Positions 42,594 through 52,701 of a stretch of 64,000 nucleotides of DNA are shown piece by piece. This DNA comes from Buxus sempervirens. Taxonomy: Eukaryota > Streptophyta > Magnoliopsida > Buxales > Buxaceae. Below the pieces are notes generated by a model. That model worked only from the letters and a program-made list of their open reading frames with translations, did no database searches and was not told the DNA's origin. The stretch covers positions 15,666,205 to 15,730,204 of the forward strand of contig OX387184.1 in assembly GCA_947561395.2 (NCBI GenBank), read 5' to 3'. Position 1 is the first letter of the stretch; every line of letters begins with the position of its first letter. The position numbers were made by a program, and so were the translations under genes.

Positions 42594-44418
42594 TGTAGAC
42601 ACCCCAAATTGCACTAAAAATGAGAAAATAATTCAAAATATTAATTGGGATTTGAAACAGGTCAAAAAAGTATAAAATTTGGCCAAACTGGTCATGACCG
42701 TATTTTGTTTACGGACTGGTCATACCTGCAGTTGATATACGGTCACGGCGTGCCCGTATTATTAATACGGGCAGGGCGCGACCGTAATATATATACGGTC
42801 ATGGGGGTCTTTGTGCGAATTTTACCTTTTTGATTTTTGAGCCTTATCTGCACCCAAATATCTCTCTTGGATAAGCGACTTCTCTTATTTATCTGTTCGA
42901 ATTATCTCATTTATCCTTGTGGATAAAGGATTGGCATGATCTTGTGTTTAACTTAAACTGAAACTCTATCTTGCCAAACCTTGGACCAACCATACCCCTA
43001 GGTGTGTCTATAAATAGAGGCTCTCTCCTCTAGCTAAAGGGCCACGAAATTTTGAGTCCAAGGAATTCTAAGAAGCTCCAAGAGAAGAGAAAGAACTCCT
43101 GCTGCCTGCCTGCTCAATCCAGGTAAGTCCCCTATCCTTTTTTATTTTCTGTCTTCAATTCTAGAAGTAATAGGATCATCTCTATTACTGTAGAATAAGG
43201 CCATATCTGTTTTTGTATCCCTAAACTTGTCTCTAAGTACCTCAAGGGTCTCTCTAGCCGTAAAACGTGAAGAGAGAACTAGGGGAAAGGGGAACAGGTG
43301 GATCCCTAGAATAGAACCCCATATCTGTTTTTTTTTCTTTCTCTTTTAGAATAAAGCCTTTGATTGTGTTTGTGTACCCAAACCTATCTCTAAGTACCTC
43401 AGAGTCTCTCTAGCCGTAAAACGTGGAGAGAGAACTAGGGGAAAAGAGAACAGGTGGATCCGTAGGGTAGACCCCCATGTGCTCTAATTTGTGAGATATG
43501 GCTGTTTTAAATATCCTGATCATGTTTTAATGCTTTTTATGATATATCTGAATGAATTACATGAATCTATGATGTTTATAGCATGAGATCCCTACTTTTT
43601 GCTAAAATTTGGATTTTTGCCACTTTTGCACCTACAGCACTATTTTCGTGATTTTTGTGGTTTTAGGCTAGGATCTTAGATTTATCATGATCAATATGGT
43701 AGATCTGAATCCAAAAGCCTGAAAATAACTTCTAGGGTTTCATGATGTTGTTTTTAAATTGTTTTTCATTATTGAAAGAAGACCCTACGGTCTAAATTCT
43801 CTCTTTTTGGTGTTTTTCATCAACGTGGGTATTTTTGGTTTTGATTTTCAAATTTAATGAGAAATTTGGGCTTTATCTATATCCTGGACTGTTCAAGTTC
43901 AATTTTGAAATATTTTATAAAAATCATATTTTTCTAGATTTCTAGAATTTTGACTTGAAACCAGATTTTTGGATTTTTCACTTTAAATTGATTTTATTTG
44001 ATTTTATCTCAATTTTATTTTGATCATGAAACCCTAGGAATGGTATGATCATGTTTGATAGTTCTGGATCAATCAGAATATTCATATGAAAAAACCATAT
44101 ATTTTTGCCTTTTTTGTGATTTTGTGTGATTTTTATAGCAAGCTTTTTCCTTTAATTTAACATGAACAATGCCTGGCAACCACTTTGTGTGGATGAATAG
44201 GGGTGCCTAACACCTTCCCCTGTTCATAACTTAATCCCCTTTCCCATCTCTGGTTGTTTTTTTTAGGAGGGATATTTTGCCCTAAAATTGCCTTTTGTGC
44301 TTATTTGATATTTTGGTGTCCATTCACACCTAAATTGAATGGTGGCGACTCTTTGTTTAATTTAATCCCGTGTGATGATTGAGGAAATCATGAGATTGAT
44401 TTTTTCCCATGTCTCACA
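42594..44418 (+). mobile_element. Solo LTR B, Tat/Ogre-type family
   Basis: TGTAGACACC...CATGTCTCACA, flanked by caccc (42589-42593 and 44419-44423). It has a dyad array 42698-42798, TATA near 43011 and the CTAGCCGTAAAACGTGAAG-type block twice (43254, 43410). 1825 bp, shorter than the LTRs of the full element, so a sub-family. Inserted into the second-family LTR, which makes it the youngest layer here. Confidence 0.93.
42698..42798. promoter_or_regulatory. Dyad array in solo LTR B, 28-bp period, CCGTA core
   Basis: CCGTA-N7-TACGG dyads. Right halves begin at 42710, 42738, 42766 and 42794, exactly 28 bp apart. Left halves are at 42698, 42754 and 42782; the second left half is worn. Confidence 0.9.
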
Positions 44419-44463
44419 CACCCAGGTCGAAAAAATGGTTTTTTAAGTTACTTTATCAAATGA

Positions 44464-44564
44464 CCGTATTTAATTCACGGTCTGGTCAGAACCGTAAATT
44501 TAATACGGTTCAAGCCAGACCGTATATTAACTACGGTCATGCCTTGACCGCTCTGAGTATACGG
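44464..44564. promoter_or_regulatory. Dyad array in the inverted second-family LTR, 28-bp period
   Basis: Left halves (CCGTA, the last CCGCT) begin at 44464, 44492, 44520 and 44548. Right halves (TACGG, the first CACGG) begin at 44476, 44504, 44532 and 44560. Every step is 28 bp. It matches in position the array at 34120-34220 of the forward copy, but the core has changed from CCGCA to CCGTA. Confidence 0.92.
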
Positions 44565-45403
44565 TTTTTGTCCAATTTCGTCGTTTTGCTCCGACTTTGA
44601 TTGGGATCACTCTGGTAGGTCTTTTAGGGGGTTCGGTGATGTCCGTCGAGGTTTTCATCCGCTTCCGCAACAATGCATTTACTTCATTTGGTCTTCAAGT
44701 TCTCTCTCTCTCCTTTGCACTCTTTGAAGAAGTGAGCTCATCTTTTAATCACCCGTGGCCAATACCAAGAAAGGAAAGAGAGAGGAGGGCATGGGGTACA
44801 ACGGATTTTTAAGGACATATCCTTCTATAATAAACAAACAAAATGAATTCATTAAAGTGGCCTGAAGTTAACTTAAACGTCCTTTTTGGCTTGTAGATGT
44901 TCTTCTCCCTTCTTAGGTAGTTAATTACCTTTAAGTGTATTTCTCGGGATGTACAACAGGCAAGAAAGAGGTTAGAACAAGTATGGGAAGAGCCAAATGT
45001 AGAAAATAAACTTAGATGGATACCAAAATCAGCCAATATTTACTCATATTGAATGAAAAATTGTAAATAATACTTACAATGTTAACCTTACCTTGATTTA
45101 GATGTGTTGAGGTTCTCTGAGAATTTCGGCAGCGCTTCCGCGTTCCTATGGATTTCTTGAATTGGGATTCGAAAGGGGATTGCTGGGTGCTTGTGTTAAG
45201 GGGAATGAGAGGGAAGGGTTAGACAGGGTTTCATGGCAGTACAAGGGTATTTCGGGTATTTTGGGGTTTGGTATTAGGAGTGGCAGGACTTGGGCAGGGG
45301 TTGGACGTGCAAATAGCAAGGAAGGAGAGGGGGAGAGGCCTTAGGGTCGGCTTGTTCAAATGGGGGGGAAGGCCTCTCTATTTATAGGCAAAAAGGGGCG
45401 TGC

Positions 45404-45613
45404 CCGTATTTGAAGTACGAGAGTGCCTTGCCCGTACTTCAAGTACGGGCGTGCCTTGCCCGTAATTCAAATACGGGCGAAAAACGCACATTTGCAAATC
45501 TCACGAATCGGCCGTACGGGACGCGTGTCCCGCCGTAGAGCGACGCGTGTCTTCTTCCAGAAGCTTACCCGTATTTCAAATACGGGCATGCCCTGCCCGT
45601 AATTGAAATACTG
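45404..45613. promoter_or_regulatory. Second dyad array of the inverted second-family LTR
   Basis: CCGTA begins at 45404, 45432 and 45460, with TACGG-type partners at 45416, 45444 and 45472, 28 bp apart. After a gap, two more units start at 45569 and 45597, again 28 bp apart. The array lies on the upstream side of the minus-strand TATA-like box. Outer letters (GCCCGTA...TACGGGC) are also paired. Confidence 0.9.
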
Positions 45614-48347
45614 TCCAACACGTTTTTAAAATGTTTGGATTTCAAACCTTTATTCAATTTGGTTTTTTGCAAGATTTTTATTCGATTTTTCTGATTATTT
45701 TATTAAAAAGCGAGATTCTCTTTATTAAAATATTATTAAACACCTTTATCTTATTTATTTTATTGGTTTAGTCCATTTTTGTTGCCTTTTTGCCACATGG
45801 GCAGTTTTTCTGAAACTTCAACTGCTCATAATTTCTTCATCCGGTGTCCGATTTCAGCAAACTTAGTGTCGTTGGAACCGGCTCGGAACCACCTATCCAC
45901 TGGGATCAAGTTTGGCAGCTGAATTGGGGTCAAGCAAAAAGTCAACTTTTCGCTCCCCAAAAGTTTGACCAACTCATAATTTTCTCATCTGGACTCCGAT
46001 TCCAGCAAACCTAGTTGCGTTGGAACCGTGTCAAAATGCTCTTTTTAATGAGATGAAGTTTGATGGTCAAATTCACTTGAATCAAAAGTCAATTTTTTGG
46101 CCCCGTTAGGGTTTGACTTTTTAATTGAAATTTTCATTTTCTTCATTTTTTGGGGTGCAAAAATCAGGTGCTAACAAATGGACACCAAAAGATTCATCAA
46201 AATTAACAAAAAGAGCTAAAAAGCAAATACTAGAGTGAAAATAACTCTACTTGAAAATCAAATCCAGAGATGGGTAAGGGGATTAGATTATGAAAAGGGG
46301 AAGGTGTTAGGCACCCCCATTCATCCACACAAGGTGGTTGCCAAGTGTTGTTCATGCTAAAAAATAAGAAAGCTTGATAAAAATCATTAAAAACCTTGAA
46401 AAATGACAAATGTATGATATCTTCACATGAAAATCCAAATGAATTTCAGATCCTCTTTTATGTCAATATCACTTCTGGAATATCACCAAAAGATGGAAAT
46501 CAAAGCAAAAGTTGCACAAAACCAAGTTGAGTTAAATCCGAAAAATTCGGTAAAAGCAAGAACCATTTGTCTTGAAATCATTCAAATCCAATTTAAATTG
46601 AATCAAACCAAATCCATTTGAAAGATTATGGTAAATAAGAGACTCATGCAAAATTTCAATTAAATCCGGTTGAAATCCTAGGAGTTATGCCTCTTTTAAA
46701 ATTGCTGCTGGAGATAATTAAAAGTGACAAGTAGGCAAGTTTGGAAAATCATCTAGAAAAATCGGCTCTATATAAATCCATGAAATTTGGTGTGAGTGAA
46801 ATCTGTATGACCATCTTTTAAATGAAACTAGCCTCATAAAAAAATTCATTCGGATGTGCCTTGGGTGGTCTCCCGAACAGGCCCTGAAGATCACAGATTT
46901 ATCCAGAAAAGTGTTGTTAAGCAGTTCTGAGTGAATCTGTTACCAACGACACAAATAGAGTCAAAAAATTATGAAACTAACTGGATTTGAAACTAGACTT
47001 CCATAGAAAAATTCAGAAACAAGAATCACTTGAATCGGACTTAAAACGAACACATGGCGCTCAGTCGAAGTGACAGGTTCCGTATTCAGATCTAAATTGA
47101 CCTATTAACTTCGACAAAAAGGTGTCAAAAATCCGTTTGATAGAAATTAATGAAATTTTACAGGCATAAACTAGACAACCTCACCTTTCCCATGGCTCTA
47201 GAATCACTCCAAAATTCATCAGGACGATGAAGTTACGAGTGTCTGAAGTTGGGGTACAGTTGCTGTCAAGTTAAGCCTTTTTTTTTTGAAGAAAAACAAT
47301 TTAAAACAGTGATCCAGTGTGTGGAATCCGTGCCAAACAAATCAAACATTTTGAAAAGATATTGAAGGACCTCTAGGAAGGAATGGGGCACAAGTTTGGC
47401 TCGCCATCCTCTCCGATTGGAAAGGATATGCCAAAAACCCCATAAAGTGAGCAAAAATGTCCAAACCGAGAGGTTGGACCTAGAGGTCTTCAATACTCAA
47501 CAAAACTTGCTTGAAATCATGTTGAAAAGCAACAAGAAATATCCCAGAATTGATTGGGGCTATTTATCCCAGATCTACCACAATGACGGCAATAGATCCG
47601 AAATACAAGCCAAATCAAATAAAACAAGTGCTATGTGTGTATGTGTATAAAAATCCATTCAAGAACAATATATCAACATATAGCATGCATTCATATCAAT
47701 AAAAAGGGGTTCTAGAACAACCTAGGGTTCCGTTCCATTATCGTTTCCCTAAGTTCTCTCTCTCCGTTAAACACGGTTCTTCAAGATAATTTTGGGGTAC
47801 TTTGAATATGAAACGGGCTTCACAGATTCAAAAGGCTTATTCAAATAGGTTCTAGCACTAGGATCAATCCCCAGTCTCGTTTCCCCTAGATCCCGCCTTC
47901 ACGTTTTACGGCTAGGGGGAGTCTCGAGGTACTTTGAGTAGGAGAAGGGTTTCCATACACATAGAAGAGGCCTTATTCTACAGAAAGGTAGAAGAAGAGA
48001 TCTAGATCTAGAATTTAAAAACAGAAAAATAAAGAGAGGTTTGAGGCTTACCTGGGCTTCTGGAAGCAAGACTGCAGCGGTTCCCCTCTTCACTCGGAGC
48101 TCTTTGATCTCCAACTTCTTGGCAAAAGTTCTTTGCAAGAGTTAATGGCCATTTGCTTAAGGAGGAGCCTCCTATTTATAGGCAAAGGCTAGGGTTAGGG
48201 TTTGCATGATGGTAGACACAAAATGATGTCTAGAGTCCACCAACCTTAACCCTAAGGCTATTTCCGAGATTTCCACTCCTTTAATAAAGGATATGATGGT
48301 AAAAAGTGAAAACTCTCGGAAAACCATAATTTTGAGCAAAAAGCTTG

Positions 48348-48487
48348 TATCCGACATGTCAGGTCGGATACAAGCAATTCTCTTTGTATCCGACATTATC
48401 TGTCGGATACAATAAAGATCCTTTGTATCCGACATTATTTGTCGGATACAATAAAGATGTTTTGTATCCGACATTATCTGTCGGATA
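48348..48487. promoter_or_regulatory. Dyad array in solo LTR F: 4 units, 39-bp period, TATCCGAC core
   Basis: TATCCGAC-N7-GTCGGATA dyads begin at 48348, 48387, 48426 and 48465, exactly 39 bp apart. A lone half-site follows near 48506. Period and copy number equal those of the full Tat element, but the inner core is CCGAC/GTCGG instead of CCGG. Confidence 0.93.
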
Positions 48488-49064
48488 CAAAAAAGAAGAA
48501 GCTTTTATCCGAATTTTAACACAGGCAATACTTATTTACATGTAATATCATTTAAGTAAATGTCCTCGTATATTTTAAACTCCATTTACTTAAGATATTT
48601 CATGTAAATAAGCAAACACCCCCAATTTGAATCCATTAAAAATAGTTCCAGACCCAAATTCCTAATGAATAAAAAGTCAACTTTCCAGTTCTAGGCAAAA
48701 TCCCGATTTTTCAGGTCCGGTAAAAAGATTCAACATGTTAAAACCAAGGTATTCGTCAAGATTTAAAATCTCAAAAAATTCTTTTATGCAATAACACGGC
48801 TTAAAAACCTGCTTACCGAGAAAAATTATCTTGAAATTTGGCTTTAAAAATATTTCATTTTCTGGGGTCAAAAGTCAACAAAATTCAACCGGAAAAAGTT
48901 TGACTTTGCACAAAAGATTGAATTCGGGCCTTTTCCTTTACGGTTTTGGATTCAAATGGCTTAAGTATCTCAAACTCAATGCAAAGAATTGAAAATTCTA
49001 ATAAAATATTTCTCTCCTTCAAGATTTATCAAAAATCGTGCAATTTTGGGGTGTCTACACACCC

Positions 49065-49534
49065 CGGCCCGCTACTCTTTTCTCTTTTATCTTCATATTG
49101 CAGTATTGCAGGTGCACCCCGGCCCGCTAGTTAAATGCTAAGAGAAGCGCATATTATGGTGCAACAAATGCCAAATGTAGACATTTTTCTGATCAAAGAC
49201 ATTGTTGACTTTACATACCATAGGATTTCTCCTAGTTTAACAAGTCATTTGTGGCGAGCTAGCGCTGCATTGTATCCCACTTCAAGTTTCTATGCTACCG
49301 TTTGGTATGTTTTTTTTGGGTGGAATACCACTTGGTATGTTGTTCTCTAATTCCAATAAATTCAATTAATTATTTATAATTACATACACATCCCACATAA
49401 CTAAACAAGTGCAAGTGATTCTCAAACAAACCATTTAGTATAAATTAGCAGAAATATATTTAAAATAAAAAACGAAAAAAATAATTTAGACAAAGAGCTC
49501 AAGTCGTTCTCTTGTCTTTGTTTAATTAGAAAGC
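49065..49534. other. Intergenic DNA between solo LTR F and the second CACTA element
   Basis: Begins with a unit of about 55 bp (CTCTTTTCTCTTTTATCTT...GCAGGTGCACCC) that is also present left of solo LTR F at 41752-41799, so F inserted into a tandem repeat. An open frame at 49135-49350 has no recognised family. Confidence 0.45.
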
Positions 49535-49648
49535 ATCCACTACAAAAAAAGGGGCTCTAGCGGATCACTACAAAAAAAAGGGCTCTAGCGGCGGGGATTA
49601 AGACACATTTAACAACGGTCTTTAAAAAGACTGCCGCTAAAAGTAATC

Positions 49649-49897
49649 CTATTTTCGACCCCACTCCGCCCTAATGAGACTCCCATGCGACTCCACCTTG
49701 CTGCTCTTCATCTTGCTTGGCTCTGCCCTAATCCTGTTCTCATCAAACACATCGAAAGCTTCCTTCACCTCCTCCAAACTTGGCTCCTCCTCGTCGAAGA
49801 TTGTAGTAAGATCATCCGAATCTGAGCTCTCTCCGCTGGTCTTTTTGTTCTCCAACGATTTCCGCAATATCAAGATATCGATCAACCCTAACTGCAA
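49649..49897 (-). pseudogene. Captured calmodulin-like (CML) gene fragment
   Basis: The minus strand encodes ESSDSDDLTTIFDEEEPSLE and EEVKEAFDVFDENR, matching the linker and the start of an EF-hand in plant CML proteins, where FDVFDENRDGFID would follow. The match stops inside the calcium loop and continues as unrelated RIRAEPSKMKSS. No other EF-hand was found. It sits just inside the CACTA left end, as expected for gene-fragment capture. Not expected to bind calcium. Confidence 0.65.
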
Positions 49898-50616
49898 CTG
49901 TCCTCTTTGTCAGTGTTAGGCTGTGCAGAACGACGATCATCTTCTTCATAAGTATCGTGCTTCTTATCTGGCGACTCTTCTTTATCGGTTTTGAGTGCCT
50001 TCTCTGGTGACGATAAGAGATCTCCTCTAGCTTTTCAATTGTCTTCTAATTCTCTGTTCAGGGATTTCTATTTTTTACCTTTTTCGATTTACAATCACCA
50101 TCGTTTTTAGAAAAAACAAGACTAGGGATGTTGAACAACTGTTGTGCCCTAAGGGCTGTTGAGGGATTTCGCATATTTTTTCAAGCTTTGCAACTTCAGT
50201 GGGGATGCAAATATCTGAAATCTTGATTTGCGATACTGCCAATAAACTCCAACACATCATCTTTGTAACAACTCAATTGCATATATAGAACAATTCAGTC
50301 AAAAAGGGAAAGGTAAAATAGAAAAACCAAACTAGTCTTGCAGAGGTGGTTTCAACTTTCAACTTCAATGATACCTGATTTGTTCCTTTCCATCGCATCA
50401 CGTTAGGCTTAATAGGAAAATTTAGATTTCAACTCTACTGTAACTGGTGAAAGCTACATCAACTCTACTTATTTTTCATTGGCACCTATAAGGGGCTCTT
50501 TGTGTTCGCCATTTTTCCTTTGTCATTTTTCTTCCGTTTGACACAGAGCTACAAAGGAGAGAGAAAGGAAGAGAAAGGGATAGAGAAGACAGAAAGAATA
50601 TGTATTTACTTTAGAC

Positions 50617-50950
50617 TATATGTGTAGGCACCCCAAATTGCACTACAAAATGAGAAAATAATAAAAACATTAGTTGGAATTTAAAACAGGCCAAAAATGC
50701 ATGAAAATCAATAAGTTAAGCTTGGACCGTATTGTATTTACGGGCTAAGCGCACCCGAATTTTATATACGGGCACGCAGCTCCTACTTTAGACTATATGT
50801 GTAGGCACCCCAAATTGCACTACAAAATGAGAAAATAATAAAAACATTAGTTGGAATTTAAAACAGGCCAAAAATGCATGAAAATCAATAAGTTAAGCCT
50901 GGACCGTATTGTATTTACGGGCTAAGCGCGCCCGAATTTTATATACAGGC
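50617..50950. repeat. 167-bp tandem duplication across the left junction of solo LTR C
   Basis: Copy 1 is 50617-50783 and copy 2 is 50784-50950. Each starts with host flank TACTTTAGACTATATG, including the target duplication atatg, then about 151 bp of LTR start. The duplication therefore happened after insertion. Confidence 0.92.
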
Positions 50951-52594
50951 ACGCAGCGCCCGTAATACATATACGGACAACACTGGATCGTAAATCATTT
51001 ACGGGCACATCAGACTCGTGCGAGTTCTGTTCTTCTCTCGATTTATGAGCCTTATATTTAGTCCAATATCCCTTTAAATGAGCGAATTATATATTTTATT
51101 CGTGCGAAATATCTTTGTGGATAAAGGATGGGCATTATATTGTGTTTAACTAAAACTGAAACTCTATCTTGCCAAACCTTGGACCAACCATACCCCTGGG
51201 TTTGCCTATAAATAGAGGGCCTCTCCTCAAGCAAAAGGCCACGAAAATTTGAAGTCCAAGGAGCTCCAAGAGAAGAGAGGAATCCCTGCTGCTTTGCTTG
51301 CTCAATCCAAGTAAGTACCTTTTCCTTTTTATTTTCTGTCTTCAATTCTAGAAGTAATAGGATCTTCTCCATTGCTGTAGAATAAGGCCATCTTTTATTC
51401 TGTATTCCTAAACTTGTCTCCAAGTACCTCAAGAGTCTCTCTAGCCGTAAAACGTGAAGAGAGAGCTAGGGGAAAAGAGAACAGGTGGATCCCTAGAATA
51501 GAACCCCATATCTGTTTTTCTTTTTTTTAGAATAAGGCCTTTGATCGTGTTTGTATACCCAAACCTATCTCCAAGTACCTCAAGAATCCTCTCTAGCCGT
51601 AAAACGTGAAGAGAGAACTAAGGGAAAAGAGAACAGGTGGATCCGTAGGGTAGACCCCCATGTGCTCTAATCTGTGAGATGTGGCTGTTTTAAATATCTT
51701 GATCATGTTTTAATGGTTTTTATGATGAATCTGAATAAGTAACATGAATCCATGATGTTTACAGCATGAGATCCCCGCTTTTTACCAAAATTTGGATTTT
51801 TCCCACTTTTGCACCTACAGCACTGTTTTCGTGATTTTTGTGATTTTAGGCTAAGATCCTGGATCTATCATGATCAATATGATAGATCTTGATCCAAAAG
51901 CCTGAAAATAAATTCTAGGGTTTCATAATGTGGTTTTTGAATCGTTTTTCATTATTGAGAGAAGACCCTACGGTCTAAGTTCTCCCCTTTTAATGTTTTT
52001 CATCAACATGGGTATTTTTGGATTTGATTTTTTGATTTAATGTGAAATTTGGGCTATATTTATGTCCTGGACTATTCAAGTTCAAATCTGAAATATTTTA
52101 TAAAAATCATATTTTTCTAGATTTCTAGAATTTGACTTGAAGCCAGATTTTTGGATTTTTCACTTTAGATTGGTTTTATTTGATTTTATCTCAATTTTGT
52201 TTTGATCATGAAACCCTAGGAATGGTATGATCATATTTGAAAGTTCTGGATCAATCAGGCTATTCGTATGAAAAAAACCATACATTTTTCTCTTTTTTGT
52301 GATTTTCATGATTTTTTATAGCAAGCCTTTTTCCTTTATCATGAACAATACTTGGCAACCACCTTGTGTGGATGAATAGGGGTGCCTAACACTTTCCCTG
52401 TTCATAACCTAATCCCCTTACCCATCTCTGGTTATTTTTTTAGGAGGGTTATTTTTACCCTAAAATTGCCTTTTGTGCTTATTTAATATCTTGATGTCCA
52501 TTCAAACCTAAATTGAATGGTGGTGACTTTTTGTTTTTATTTAATCCCGTGTGATGATTAGGAAGTCATTGGATTGATTTTTCCATGTCTCACA
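50633..52594 (+). mobile_element. Solo LTR C, Tat/Ogre-type family
   Basis: TGTAGGCACC...CATGTCTCACA with atatg on both sides (50628-50632 and 52595-52599). It includes the junction duplication, so the original LTR is about 1.8 kb. TATA near 51208; the CTAGCCGTAAAACGTGAAG-type block occurs twice (51441, 51592). Closest to solo LTRs B and D. Confidence 0.92.
50904..51004. promoter_or_regulatory. Dyad array in solo LTR C, 28-bp period, CCGTA core
   Basis: Left halves begin at 50904, 50932, 50960 and 50988. Right halves begin at 50916, 50944, 50972 and 51000. Every step is 28 bp although several half-sites carry one changed base. Part of it is repeated at about 50737-50780 by the junction duplication. 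Confidence 0.9.
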
Positions 52595-52701
52595 ATATGT
52601 TAGGTGTAGCATTATTGATAATTGGATTGAGAAAGATGGAGAAAGGTTTGAGTGAGGAATAGATAGAGGATGGGAAGCTGCCATAAAACAATGATCCTTA
52701 T

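Larger units (their letters stand above)
41905..46176 (-). mobile_element. Solo LTR, second family, inverted copy, with nested solo LTR B
   Basis: Starts TGTGCGCACC and ends GGTGCTAACA, the inverse of the family ends at 32347-34936. It is flanked by aatgg (41900-41904 and 46177-46181). Solo LTR B (42594-44418) is inserted in it. It carries two dyad arrays with the CCGTA core: 44464-44564 and 45404-45476, with two more units at 45569-45613. A minus-strand TATA-like box lies near 45377-45386. TGGGCC-type motifs cluster at about 42370-42520. Confidence 0.9.
41800..49059 (-). mobile_element. Solo LTR F, Tat/Ogre-type family, with nested insertions
   Basis: Left part 41800-41904 (TGTGAGACATAGG...) and right part 46182-49059 (ending GGGGTGTCTACA) belong to one inverted LTR of about 3 kb, flanked by caccc (41795-41799 and 49060-49064). 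A second-family solo LTR (41905-46176) separates them. Minus-strand TATA near 48172-48181. A 39-bp dyad array with its own core lies upstream (48348-48487). It is the sibling closest in array spacing to the full element, but its core letters differ. Confidence 0.9.

Noticed and set aside
49135-49350. Open frame MLREAHIMVQQMPNVDIFLI... as a gene
   Set aside because: No family recognised, no promoter and no homologous context. Probably chance or a worn fragment.
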